This document shows positions 7,968 through 16,157 of a stretch of 64,000 bases of DNA, piece after piece. The DNA lies in assembly GCA_904394705.1 (NCBI GenBank), contig CAJFNJ010000001.1:1-64000 (forward strand), written 5' to 3'. The first letter of the stretch is position 1. Each line of letters starts with the position of its first letter. The position numbers were made by a program, and so were the translations under genes. Below the pieces are notes generated by a model. The model searched no databases and had not been told where the DNA came from. It was given only the letters and a program-made list of their open reading frames with translations. Origin of the DNA: Avimicrobium caecorum (GTDB lineage Bacteria > Bacillota > Clostridia > Oscillospirales > Ruminococcaceae).

Positions 7968-8273
7968 ATGAAATTCTTTGTTCTGAGCGATAAGCCTGAT
8001 GTGTATCTGGGCATGCGTCTGGCCGGTATGGACGGCGCTGTGGTCGAGAACCGCACCGAGGCTTTGGACAAGATCCGGGAAATCGTCGCCGCAAAAGAGG
8101 TGGGAATCCTGCTCATCACCGGTGAACTGATGGACCAGTGTGAGCCGGAACTCACCGCCATCCGGCGGGATAACCGCCTGCCGGTCATGACCCGAATTTC
8201 CGACCGCAGCGGCGAAAGTGCCACCAAGGGACTGGAACGGTATGTCCATGAGTCCCTGGGCATCAACTTGTGA
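7968..8273 (+). CDS. ntpG: V-type ATPase subunit F (central shaft)
   Basis: A 101-residue small alpha/beta protein of the V/A-ATPase F family, which binds subunit D in the rotating shaft and influences ATP hydrolysis. Seen: the opening FFVLSDKPDVYLGMRLAG with the glycine-rich turn, the central VGILLITGELM strand, and the polar C-terminal helix GLERYVHESLGI. Length is typical. The start has GCAGGTGCAGAG upstream, a weak ribosome site, so coupling to subunit K translation is possible. In E. hirae nomenclature this is NtpG. Confidence 0.85.
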   Translation: MKFFVLSDKPDVYLGMRLAGMDGAVVENRTEALDKIREIVAAKEVGILLITGELMDQCEPELTAIRRDNRLPVMTRISDRSGESATKGLERYVHESLGINL

Positions 8274-8283
8274 GGTGAAATCT

Positions 8284-8889
8284 ATGGCAGAAGACAAGAA
8301 CCTGCAGAAGAAGCTGGCAAAGTTCGCAGAAGAGATCATGAACATTGCCAGAAGCGAATGCAGCACCATTGAAGAGGAGACCCAGAGCGATCTGGAAACA
8401 CAGCGGGCCAGCCTGAAAGCTGCTGCCGATGCCGAAGCCGCCAAGTATTTCGAGGCAGAGCTCCGGGAAATCGACGGACAGTCCCGGGCTGCAGCCTTCA
8501 GTGAAAAGGATCGCCTGAGAAAAGAACTGTTTTCCATCCGTGAGAAATATATGTCCAATGTATTTGCACAGGCTGCTGAGCGCCTTTCGGAATTTACTGC
8601 CGGCAGTGACTATGCAGCATTCCTGAACGCCAAGGCCGCAGAAGCTGCCGCCCAGGGTGATTTTGCCAGCGGTACTCTCTATCTGCGCCAGGAGGATCTC
8701 TCCTATGCCGATGCGCTGACCAAGGTCCTGCCCGGCTGCACTGCCGCTGCTTCGCCCGAGATCCATCTGGGCGGCCTGATCGCAGTGAGCGCCGATGGAC
8801 GCACCCGTCTGGATCTCAGTCTGGACGCCGCACTGGAAGGACAGAAGCAGTGGTTCTTCAGCAATTCCAAACTGGACATCACACTGTAA
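8284..8889 (+). CDS. ntpE: V-type ATPase subunit E (peripheral stalk)
   Basis: A 201-residue subunit with the family's two-part design: a long N-terminal charged coiled coil (about residues 5-95, with SLKAAADAEAAKYFEAELREI) followed by a compact C-terminal domain that caps the catalytic head, containing the conserved GGLIAVSADGRTRLDLSLD near 168-186. ATG 8284 follows GAGGTGAA by 5 bases and is 10 bases after the F-subunit stop. It forms the heterodimeric stator with the coiled-coil protein encoded first in the operon. Confidence 0.85.
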   Translation: MAEDKNLQKKLAKFAEEIMNIARSECSTIEEETQSDLETQRASLKAAADAEAAKYFEAELREIDGQSRAAAFSEKDRLRKELFSIREKYMSNVFAQAAERLSEFTAGSDYAAFLNAKAAEAAAQGDFASGTLYLRQEDLSYADALTKVLPGCTAAASPEIHLGGLIAVSADGRTRLDLSLDAALEGQKQWFFSNSKLDITL

Positions 8890-8911
8890 AACTTTACGGA
8901 GGTGAAATCGT

Positions 8912-10663
8912 TTGAGCAGCAATCTGATCAATTCCATCAACGGACCGGTTGTGACCATCAAGGGCCCCACCGATCTGACGATGCAGGAGATGGTCTATGT
9001 GGGCTCCAAGAAGCTGATCGGTGAGGTAATCTCCATCAGCGCGGAGCGCACTACCATCCAGGTATATGAAACTACCACCGGCCTGCGGGTCGGTGAGGAG
9101 ATCATCGGTACCGGCGCTCCCCTGTCCGCGACCCTGGGCCCCGGTATTATCTCCAATATTTTCGACGGTATCGAGCGTCCTCTGGAGGACATCGAAAAGA
9201 CCGACGGCGCATTCATCGGCACCGGCAGCAGCATCCCCTCCCTCGACCCCGAGCGCAAGTGGGATGTCACCATCAAGGTATCGGTGGGCGATGAACTGAG
9301 GGGCGGCGACATCTATGCCACCTGCCCTGAAACCCCGCTCATCGAGCACCGCTGCATGGTACCCCCGAACCTGAGCGGACGGGTTTCCGCTGTTATGACC
9401 AACGGTCAGTACACCGTCAACGACTGTGTAGTGACGCTGGTGGACAAGGACGGCGTGGAGCATGAGCTCACCCTGTGCCAGAAGTGGCCGATCCGGGTGG
9501 AGCGCCCGATTCGGAGGCGGATGCCCATTGAGCGTCCTCTGATCACCGGTCAGCGTGTCATCGACACCATGTTCCCCATCGCCAAGGGCGGCACCGCTGC
9601 CATCCCCGGCGGTTTCGGTACCGGTAAGACCATGACCCAGCACCAGCTGGCTAAGTGGTGCGATGCCGATATTATCGTCTATGTGGGCTGCGGCGAACGC
9701 GGCAACGAGATGACCCAGGTACTGAAGGAGTTCTCTGAGCTGATCGACCCCAAGAGCGGTCAGAAGCTCACTGCCCGTACCGTGCTCATCGCCAATACAT
9801 CCAACATGCCCGTAGCTGCCCGTGAGGCATCCATCTACACTGGCATCACCCTGGCGGAATACTACCGCGATATGGGTTACCATGTCGCCATCATGGCAGA
9901 CTCCACCTCCCGTTGGGCCGAGGCTCTGCGTGAGATCTCCGGCCGTCTGGAGGAAATGCCCGCTGAAGAGGGCTTCCCGGCTTATCTGCCCTCCCGTATT
10001 TCCCAGTTCTATGAGCGTGCCGGCTACACTGTGTCCCTGAACGGCGCTGAGGGTTCTGTCACCATCATCGGTGCGGTATCTCCCCAGGGTTCCGACTTCT
10101 CCGAGCCGGTTACCCAGAACACCAAGCGTTTTGTACGCTGCTTCTGGGCTCTGGACAAGAGCCTGGCCTATGCCCGTCACTATCCCGCCATCAACTGGAA
10201 CACCAGTTACAGCGAATATGTGGACACCCTCAACCGCTGGTACAGCGCCAATGTGGGCCGGGAATTCATGGCAGACCGTCAGCGGATCGCCACCCTGCTC
10301 CATGAGGAAAATGACCTGATGGAGATTGTCAAGCTCATCGGTTCCGATGTACTGCCTGACGACCAGAAGCTGGTCATTGAAACCGCCAAGGTAATCCGTG
10401 TCGGCTTCCTGCAGCAGAACGCCTACCATGCCGAAGATACCTATGTACCGCTGGAAAAGCAGCTGGGCATGATGAAGGTAATCCTGTATCTCTACGACCA
10501 GTGCGCCGCTATGATCAAGAAGGGTCATGCCATTTCCGCCATTCTGGAAACCGGCATCTTCGGCGAAGTGGTCAAAATCAAGTACGATGTACCCAACAGC
10601 AAGCTGGAAATGCTGGACGATTACTACACCAAGATCGACCAGGCTCTGGCTGCCGTCATTTAA
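8912..10663 (+). CDS. ntpA: V-type ATPase catalytic subunit A
   Basis: A 583-residue catalytic subunit that hydrolyses or makes ATP. P-loop GGFGTGKT at about 233-240, the family-specific non-homologous insert from about 110 to 190, and MADSTSRWAEALREISGRLEEMP near 330-352, the conserved arm around the catalytic site. The start is TTG at 8912, chosen because GGAGGTGA ends 6 bases upstream and no ATG is near. The gene is followed by subunit B after 21 bases. Length and motifs match typical A subunits closely. Confidence 0.97.
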   Translation: MSSNLINSINGPVVTIKGPTDLTMQEMVYVGSKKLIGEVISISAERTTIQVYETTTGLRVGEEIIGTGAPLSATLGPGIISNIFDGIERPLEDIEKTDGAFIGTGSSIPSLDPERKWDVTIKVSVGDELRGGDIYATCPETPLIEHRCMVPPNLSGRVSAVMTNGQYTVNDCVVTLVDKDGVEHELTLCQKWPIRVERPIRRRMPIERPLITGQRVIDTMFPIAKGGTAAIPGGFGTGKTMTQHQLAKWCDADIIVYVGCGERGNEMTQVLKEFSELIDPKSGQKLTARTVLIANTSNMPVAAREASIYTGITLAEYYRDMGYHVAIMADSTSRWAEALREISGRLEEMPAEEGFPAYLPSRISQFYERAGYTVSLNGAEGSVTIIGAVSPQGSDFSEPVTQNTKRFVRCFWALDKSLAYARHYPAINWNTSYSEYVDTLNRWYSANVGREFMADRQRIATLLHEENDLMEIVKLIGSDVLPDDQKLVIETAKVIRVGFLQQNAYHAEDTYVPLEKQLGMMKVILYLYDQCAAMIKKGHAISAILETGIFGEVVKIKYDVPNSKLEMLDDYYTKIDQALAAVI

Positions 10664-10684
10664 CAAGGGAGGAGCGAGTAAAGT

Positions 10685-12100
10685 ATGAGTCTGAAAATTG
10701 TGGGACTTAGCGAGATCAACGGCCCCCTTGTAGCACTGGACGGCATCCATGGCGCCGGTTATGAGGAAATGGTGGAACTGGAACTCCAGGACGGCACCAC
10801 CCGTACCGGTCGTATCGTGCAGATGGACGGTGACCGCTGCATCATCCAGGTATTCGAAGGTACCCGCGGTCTCTCCCTGCAGAACACCACTACCACCATT
10901 CTGGGACATCCCGTGGAGATGAGCCTCTCCAAGGAGCTGCTGGGCCGTGTTCTGAACGGCTCCGGCCGTCCCATCGATGGCCTGGGCGAGATCTACTGGG
11001 AAAAGAAGGAGGACATCAACGGCAAGCCGCTGAATCCTGTTTCCCGTACCTATCCCCGGAACTACATCAACACCGGTATTTCCGCCATCGACTGTCTGAT
11101 GACCCTGATCCGCGGTCAGAAGCTGCCCATCTTCTCCGGTTCCGGTATGCAGCACAACAAGCTGGCTGCCCAGATCGTAAAGCAGGCCAACATCGCTGCT
11201 GAAGAGGGGCAGGAATTCGGTATCGTCTTTGCCGCCATGGGCGTTACCAACGACGTAGCCGACTACTTCCGCCGCAGCTTTGAGGAAACCGGCGTTATGG
11301 ACCGGGTTGTCATGTTCCTCAACCTGTCCAATGACCCCATCATCGAGCGTATCCTCACCCCCAAGTGTGCCCTGACCACTGCCGAATATCTGGCCTTTGA
11401 GAAGGATATGCACATTCTGGTAATCATGACCGACATCACTTCCTACTGTGAAGCGCTGCGTGAGTTCTCCTCTTCCAAGGGCGAGATCCCCGGTCGTAAG
11501 GGCTACCCGGGCTATCTGTATTCCGACCTGGCTTCGCTCTATGAGCGCGCCGGTGTCATCGATACCGCCAAGGGTTCGGTTACCCAGATCCCCATCCTGA
11601 CCATGCCCAACGATGATATTACCCACCCGGTTCCGGACCTCACCGGTTATATCACCGAGGGTCAGATCGTTCTGGACCGTTCGCTGGATCAGAACGGCAT
11701 CTATCCGCCTATCTCGGTACTGCCCTCCCTGTCCCGTCTGATGAAGGACGGCATCGGTGAAGGCTATACCCGTGCCGACCACTCGGCAGTATCCAACCAG
11801 CTCTTTGCCTCCTATGCCAAGGTACAGGATGCCAAGGCTCTGGCTTCGGTTATCGGTGAAGAGGAGCTGTCCGCTTCGGATAAGCTCTACATGGAATTCG
11901 GCAAGGCCTTCGAGCATTACTTCCTCGACCAGGGCTTTGATACCGACCGCACCATCGACGAAACCCTGGATCTGGGCTGGGATCTGCTTTCTATCCTGCC
12001 CCAGAGCGAGCTGGACCGTGTGGACAACAAACTGCTGGAGGAGAAATATCACCCGGAACGGGGCGCCGCACTGCTTAAAGAGATGCGGGGTGAGGCATAA
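10685..12100 (+). CDS. ntpB: V-type ATPase non-catalytic subunit B
   Basis: A 471-residue B subunit, which alternates with A in the hexameric head and carries the arginine finger rather than a working P-loop. Seen: SGSGMQHNKLAAQI at about 154-167 in place of a Walker A, and the conserved segment EGYTRADHSAVSNQLFASYAK in two parts near 359-379. Start ATG 10685 follows GGGAGGAG. Its stop TAA shares one base with the ATG of subunit D (TAATG at 12098-12102), so the two are translationally coupled. Confidence 0.97.
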   Translation: MSLKIVGLSEINGPLVALDGIHGAGYEEMVELELQDGTTRTGRIVQMDGDRCIIQVFEGTRGLSLQNTTTTILGHPVEMSLSKELLGRVLNGSGRPIDGLGEIYWEKKEDINGKPLNPVSRTYPRNYINTGISAIDCLMTLIRGQKLPIFSGSGMQHNKLAAQIVKQANIAAEEGQEFGIVFAAMGVTNDVADYFRRSFEETGVMDRVVMFLNLSNDPIIERILTPKCALTTAEYLAFEKDMHILVIMTDITSYCEALREFSSSKGEIPGRKGYPGYLYSDLASLYERAGVIDTAKGSVTQIPILTMPNDDITHPVPDLTGYITEGQIVLDRSLDQNGIYPPISVLPSLSRLMKDGIGEGYTRADHSAVSNQLFASYAKVQDAKALASVIGEEELSASDKLYMEFGKAFEHYFLDQGFDTDRTIDETLDLGWDLLSILPQSELDRVDNKLLEEKYHPERGAALLKEMRGEA

Positions 12101-12756
12101 TGGCACAGCAGGTCTTTCCTACCAAAGGTAATCTGATCGCCACCAAAAAGACCCTGGCGCTCTCCACCATGGGCTATGACCTCATGGATAAGAAGCGCAA
12201 TATCCTCATCCGGGAGATGATGGGGCTGGTGGATCAGGCTCAGAAGCTCCGCAACGAAGTGGATGAGATCTTCGATCAGGCCTATGCTGCCCTGCGCAAC
12301 GCCAATATCACCCTGGGTATGATCAACGAGATCGCCGAAAGCGTTCCGCTGGACGACGGCATCTCCATTGGTTACCGCAGTGTTATGGGCGTGGATATTC
12401 CCATCATCAAGTATGAGAAGAAGCCGGTGGTCCTCTCCTACGGCCTCTATGACAGCAACTCCCAGCTGGACTATGCTTTCATGTGCTTCCAGCGGGTAAA
12501 GGAGATCTCCATCACCCTGTCGGAGATCGAAAATGCTGCTGCCGGGCTGTCCGACGCCATCGTCAAGACCCAGCGCCGGGCCAACGCCCTGAAGAATGTG
12601 GTGATCCCCAATCTGGAGAGTACGGTAAAGTTCATTTCCGACTCGCTGGATGAAAAGGACCGGGAAGAGTTCTCCCGTCTGAAGGTGATCAAGGCACAGA
12701 AAACAGCCAAGGCCAAGCGTCTGGCTGCTGCCCAGGCTGAGGCTGCCGGGGAATAA
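12100..12756 (+). CDS. ntpD: V-type ATPase subunit D (rotary shaft)
   Basis: A 218-residue protein, mostly two long antiparallel helices: N-terminal TKGNLIATKKTLALSTMGYD followed by LMDKKRNILIREMM (the classical KxxLLK-type region), and a C-terminal helix with RRANALKNVVIPNL near 157-170. It is the axle inside the A3B3 head. Begins on the last base of subunit B's stop. Last gene of the operon; a strong terminator follows at 12815-12852. Confidence 0.93.
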   Translation: MAQQVFPTKGNLIATKKTLALSTMGYDLMDKKRNILIREMMGLVDQAQKLRNEVDEIFDQAYAALRNANITLGMINEIAESVPLDDGISIGYRSVMGVDIPIIKYEKKPVVLSYGLYDSNSQLDYAFMCFQRVKEISITLSEIENAAAGLSDAIVKTQRRANALKNVVIPNLESTVKFISDSLDEKDREEFSRLKVIKAQKTAKAKRLAAAQAEAAGE

Positions 12757-12814
12757 TTCCAATCAAAAGCAGACTGGTAATAAGCTATTCTTTGAACAGC
12801 GAAATTGTCCAATA

Positions 12815-12852
12815 AAAAATAGTCCCTAACCTTTTTGGTTGGGGACTATTTT
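12815..12852. terminator. Bidirectional terminator after V-ATPase operon
   Basis: AATAGTCCCTAACC pairs with GGTTGGGGACTATT (one G-U) around a T5 loop, with A-run upstream and T-run downstream. It ends the ATPase operon and also the leftward small-gene unit at 12925-13590. Confidence 0.85.
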
Positions 12853-12924
12853 ACTTTCAGTCCATTCTATGCAAAAATTTATTAATGTCTAAACCCAAAT
12901 TATTATTATGCAATTATACAAACT

Positions 12925-13119
12925 TTAAAAAAGTTCGCAACAAATAATATTAATTAGTTTTTTTCCAATTTCCTTTGTGATATGGATGGTATCATGGGTT
13001 GTCGTTCTAATAATCAATACATTATCCACAACCTCATATGTTGCAGCACTTTCAAGTACACCATTCAAAGTTGTCTCTGAATATCCAGAGTATCTCTCTA
13101 ATTGTGTTATAATGGACAT
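12925..13119 (-). CDS. Small hypothetical protein (64 aa), AT-rich islet
   Basis: A 64-residue acidic-to-neutral protein with no recognised family. It has a good ribosome site (AGGAGGAATTT directly before ATG 13119), which is why it is accepted as a gene. Seen: predicted mixed alpha/beta with an alternating hydrophobic stretch VVDNVLIIRTT in the middle and a double cysteine near the C-terminus. No signal peptide or membrane helix. Codon use is AT-rich, unlike the GC-rich codons of the ATPase operon next to it. It follows the 130-residue membrane protein gene after 78 bases on the same strand; the two are likely one unit. Function unknown. Confidence 0.6.
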   Translation of the reverse strand: MSIITQLERYSGYSETTLNGVLESAATYEVVDNVLIIRTTTHDTIHITKEIGKKLINIICCELF

Positions 13120-13197
13120 AAAATTCCTCCTAAAATTTGACTTTCTGCCAATTAGTATATGGATTGGAGCATTCTTTGCCCTTACTTGTAATCATTT

Positions 13198-13590
13198 TTA
13201 AAAATCATAGCTGCACAAAGGACAATACCGATATACATCTTTATAAGAGATTTCTTGACCAATTGAGTTTTCTCCAACTTTATCTTTCGGATTTATACGT
13301 ATCACTTTTCCTCCAACAGCATTTGCAACTTTCTGACAGCATTTTTTATCCTTATGCATATATCCATCAATTACAAACGTACTGGCACTATATGGAGACA
13401 TTTTGGCTACATAATACCTTTCCGATGTAAAAGATGGAAATATAAAGTAAGCTGCCAATCCTAAACAAATCAATATACTAACTATGCTTGCAAATGCATT
13501 TTTTTGCTGATTTGATCCAGCAGATTTAACATCTTCTTCAACCTTGTTCAGACTTTCTTCCCCATTTTCCTGATATTTAACCTCAGGCAT
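13198..13590 (-). CDS. Hypothetical single-pass membrane protein with C-terminal Cys-x2-Cys
   Basis: A 130-residue protein, family not recognised. Residues 1-28 are polar and acidic, 31-52 form one membrane helix (ASIVSILICLGLAAYFIF), and the remaining 75 residues should be outside the membrane. That outer part holds a CC pair near residue 84 and a final CPLC motif five residues from the end, a pattern that could bind a metal or form disulfides. GGAGGGAAAA lies 4-10 bases before ATG 13590. A TATAAT -10 is present at 13665-13670 on the minus strand, without a good -35 at normal spacing. AT-rich codons mark it, with its neighbour, as a probable acquisition. Confidence 0.6.
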   Translation of the reverse strand: MPEVKYQENGEESLNKVEEDVKSAGSNQQKNAFASIVSILICLGLAAYFIFPSFTSERYYVAKMSPYSASTFVIDGYMHKDKKCCQKVANAVGGKVIRINPKDKVGENSIGQEISYKDVYRYCPLCSYDF

Positions 13591-13749
13591 AATTTTCCCT
13601 CCAACATTTCAATATAGTTAATGACATACTCTTAAAAAATCATGCACAGAATGCATCCAAAGCCATTATACCCCCCCGGCATTTTGTTAACCTTGTGAAA
13701 TCTGAAGGATTTTCAGCTGAACCTGCATATTCAAAATTCACGCTGCGGA

Positions 13750-13778
13750 TTGACTTTCCGGGCAAATTGCTGTATTAT
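13750..13778 (+). promoter_or_regulatory. Promoter of the TPP-riboswitch operon
   Basis: -35 TTGACT (13750-13755), 17-bp spacer, -10 TATTAT (13773-13778). Transcription would start near 13785, about 20 bases before the riboswitch. Confidence 0.75.
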
Positions 13779-13805
13779 ATTCCTGTTAACGACAAAACAC
13801 AATAG

Positions 13806-13914
13806 CCAGGGGCGCTGGGAGATCATTCCCGGCTGTGATTGGTGCAAAATGCAGTACCATGTCCCTTGGTGGGAAACCACCTGAACCTGATCCGGATAAT
13901 GCCGGCGGAGGTAT
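13806..13914 (+). promoter_or_regulatory. TPP riboswitch (THI element)
   Basis: The 3' half is a textbook match: ACCTGAACCTGATCCGGATAA then TGCCGGCGGAGGTA at about 13879-13913. The 5' half has GGGGCGC and a pyrimidine-sensing region CTGTGA where most THI elements have CTGAGA, a one-base departure. The element binds thiamine pyrophosphate and, with the hairpin at 13954-13984, should stop transcription when thiamine is plentiful. It precedes the thiamine-precursor uptake operon. Confidence 0.9.
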
Positions 13915-13953
13915 GCGCTTTTGCTCCTTTGGGAGACAAAACACAAAATTCTT

Positions 13954-13984
13954 TCCGCTGCGGCAGTCCGCGGCGGATTTTTTA
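13954..13984 (+). terminator. TPP-controlled terminator
   Basis: TCCGCTGCGG, loop CAGT, CCGCGGCGGA (one G-U) followed by T6. Placed 40 bases after the aptamer and 75 bases before the first gene, the normal arrangement for transcriptional control by a THI element. Confidence 0.8.
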
Positions 13985-14059
13985 TTTGTCTCGGAACTGT
14001 CTGCGGAATACGGCCATGCGTGTCTGTCGGACAAAAATTTCAAAGGAGTTGTTTTAACA

Positions 14060-14356
14060 ATGAACGCAAGTCTCGCAATCCAGATCCTCCCCAAGGTACA
14101 GGGCGATGAAGAAGTATGCCGTGTTGTGGATGAAGTAATCGCTTACATCCAGTCCACCGGTCTGCACTGCTTTGTAGGCCCCTGTGAAACCGCTGTGGAA
14201 GGTGATTTCGACACCATTATGGAGATCGCCAAGCAGTGCCATCTGGTGGCTATCAAGGCCGGCGCTCCCAGTGTCAGCTCGTATCTGAAGATCAGCTACC
14301 GTCCTGAAGGCGAGGTTCTCACCATTGACAAGAAGACATCCAAGTATCACCAGTAA
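14060..14356 (+). CDS. Thiamine-binding protein, MTH1187/YkoF-like single domain
   Basis: A 98-residue ferredoxin-like protein of the thiamine-binding (MTH1187/YkoF) family. Seen: the opening ASLAIQILPKV strand, the conserved YIQSTGL with following strand that forms the ligand pocket, and the family segment GPCETAVEGDFD near residues 38-49. B. subtilis YkoF has two such domains; this has one. ATG 14060 follows AAAGGAG by 12 bases. It is the first gene after the TPP riboswitch and overlaps the permease gene by 32 bases. Presumed role: a cytosolic or peripheral binder of thiamine or its pyrimidine that works with the ABC transporter; the exact task is not established. Confidence 0.8.
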   Translation: MNASLAIQILPKVQGDEEVCRVVDEVIAYIQSTGLHCFVGPCETAVEGDFDTIMEIAKQCHLVAIKAGAPSVSSYLKISYRPEGEVLTIDKKTSKYHQ

Positions 14357-15101
14357 GCTGGCACCGGCTGTCCTCATTGCCGTATTGCTGGCAGTCTGGC
14401 AGCTCTGTTCCGATCTGGGAGTGGTGCCCAAATTCATGCTGCCCTCTCCCACGGATGTAGTAACCGCCTTTGTGGAGGATTTCCCTGCCCTTATGACCCA
14501 TGCCCGGGTCTCGCTCTCTGAGGCCTTCCTGGGTCTGGGCACCGCTGTGATCCTCTCCTTTGTGGTAGCCTTCCTCATGGATCAGTTCCGGGTGGTGCGG
14601 GAAGCCGTCTATCCCCTGCTGATCCTCACCCAGACTGTCCCCACTGTGGCAATCGCGCCGCTGCTGGTACTCTGGCTGGGCTATGGAATCCTGCCCAAGG
14701 TGGTACTCATTGTCATCACCTGCTTCTTCCCCATGACCATCGGTCTGCTCAGCGGCTTTGCCTCCGCTGACCCCGACTTTATCCACATGATGCGGGCTAT
14801 GGGCGCTTCGAACTGGCAGATCTTCCGCTATGTGAAGCTCCCCTCCTCCGCGGAACAGTTCTTCTCGGGACTGCGCATCTCCGCCTCCTATTCGGTGGTG
14901 GGCGCTGTCATCTCGGAATGGCTGGGCGGCTTTGAAGGCCTGGGCGTCTATATGATGCGGGTGAAAAAATCCTATGCCTTTGACAAAATGTTCGCTGTGA
15001 TCTTCCTGATCTCGATCATCAGCCTGATCCTCATCAAGGCGGTGGACCTGCTCAAGAAAAAGTCCATGCCCTGGACCCTGATCCACTCCGGCGAACACTG
15101 A
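14325..15101 (+). CDS. thiX: ABC transporter permease for thiamine precursor (ThiX-like)
   Basis: A 258-residue inner-membrane permease with six predicted helices and the binding-protein-dependent transport loop (EAA-like) at MMRAMGASNWQIFRYVKLP near 150-168. It belongs to the SsuC/TauC class that pairs with NMT1-type binding proteins. Start: TTG 14325 inside the end of the previous gene, with AAGGCGAGG about 10 bases upstream; later in-frame starts would remove the first helix. The 32-base overlap implies translational coupling. Partners are ThiY and ThiZ directly downstream. Annotation to the hydroxymethylpyrimidine-precursor system follows from the riboswitch and ThiY. Confidence 0.85.
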   Translation: MTRRHPSITSKLAPAVLIAVLLAVWQLCSDLGVVPKFMLPSPTDVVTAFVEDFPALMTHARVSLSEAFLGLGTAVILSFVVAFLMDQFRVVREAVYPLLILTQTVPTVAIAPLLVLWLGYGILPKVVLIVITCFFPMTIGLLSGFASADPDFIHMMRAMGASNWQIFRYVKLPSSAEQFFSGLRISASYSVVGAVISEWLGGFEGLGVYMMRVKKSYAFDKMFAVIFLISIISLILIKAVDLLKKKSMPWTLIHSGEH

Positions 15102-15128
15102 TCCTCACAATCAAGGAGATAGATTATC

Positions 15129-16142
15129 ATGAAAAAAAGACTGCTTGCCCTGATGCTGGCAGCTGCCGCAGCTCTGTCGCTGTCCGGCTGCTCGGGTCAG
15201 GAGAATAATTCCTCCACTGCTGAAAACAGCGGCAGTGAAGAACTCACCAAGGTGTCCATCGTTCTGGACTGGACCCCCAACACCAACCACACCGGCCTGT
15301 ATGTGGCTCAGAAGATGGGTTACTATGAGGAAGCCGGTCTGGAGGTGGAGATCCTGCCGGCTCCCGAGGGCGGTTCCTCGGCACTGGTTGCCGCTGGCGG
15401 TGCTGACTTCGGCATCGATGCACAGGATACCCTGGCTCCTGCCTTTGTAGGTGAGGATGCCCTGCCTGTAACCGCGGTTGCAGCCCTGATCCAGCACAAT
15501 ACCTCCGGTATCATCTCGCTGGCTTCGGACAACATCCAGTCCCCCAAGGATCTGGAGGGCAAGACCTATGCCACCTGGGAAAACCCTGTGGAACAGGCTG
15601 TCATCAAGAGCCTGATGGAGGCTGACGGCGGTGACTTCTCCAAGCTGAACCTGGTTCCCAGCACTGTTTCGGATGTCATCACCGCACTCAACACCAACAT
15701 TGACACCGTGTGGATCTTCTATGCGTGGGATGGCGTTGCCACTGAGCTCAAGGGCTATGACACCAACTTCATGGACTTTGCCAAGCTCAACACCACCTTT
15801 GACTACTACACTCCCATCATCATTGCCAACAATGATTTCCTGGCTGAGAACCCTGACACAGCCAAGGCATTCCTGGCTGCCACAGCCAAGGGCTATGAGT
15901 ATGCCATCGAGAACCCCGACGCTGCCGCAGACATCCTGCTGGAAGCTGCTCCGGAGCTCGATCCTGAGATCGTCAAGGCTTCCCAGGAGTGGCTGGCAGA
16001 CCAGTACATTGCCGACGCTGAAAAGTGGGGCTATATCGATCCGGCCCGCTGGGATGGCTTCTATACCTGGCTGACCGAAAACAACCTGGTGGATGGCGAA
16101 CTCCCTGCCGGCACCGGTTACTCCAATGACTATCTGGCATAA
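15129..16142 (+). CDS. thiY: Thiamine-pyrimidine precursor-binding lipoprotein (ThiY, NMT1/THI5-like)
   Basis: A 337-residue exported lipoprotein: signal peptide MKKRLLALMLAAAAALSL and lipobox LSGC with the acylated Cys at about residue 21. The mature protein opens with the NMT1/THI5 family hallmark VLDWTPNTNHTGLYVA, which in ThiY proteins binds N-formyl-aminopyrimidine, a degradation product of thiamine. Several more ligand-pocket aromatics follow (VWIFYAWDG near 195). GGAG lies 12 bases before ATG. Third gene in the TPP-controlled operon; delivers substrate to ThiX/ThiZ. Confidence 0.93.
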   Translation: MKKRLLALMLAAAAALSLSGCSGQENNSSTAENSGSEELTKVSIVLDWTPNTNHTGLYVAQKMGYYEEAGLEVEILPAPEGGSSALVAAGGADFGIDAQDTLAPAFVGEDALPVTAVAALIQHNTSGIISLASDNIQSPKDLEGKTYATWENPVEQAVIKSLMEADGGDFSKLNLVPSTVSDVITALNTNIDTVWIFYAWDGVATELKGYDTNFMDFAKLNTTFDYYTPIIIANNDFLAENPDTAKAFLAATAKGYEYAIENPDAAADILLEAAPELDPEIVKASQEWLADQYIADAEKWGYIDPARWDGFYTWLTENNLVDGELPAGTGYSNDYLA

Positions 16143-16157
16143 AGGCGGAACACTCGG

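Noticed and set aside
8894..12106. A 1070-codon minus-strand frame opposite ATPase subunits A and B
   Set aside because: Shadow of two highly biased coding genes; no start signal and no recognisable protein.
13835..14059. Upstream extension of the thiamine-binding protein frame
   Set aside because: It covers the TPP riboswitch and its terminator; AAAGGAG supports ATG 14060.
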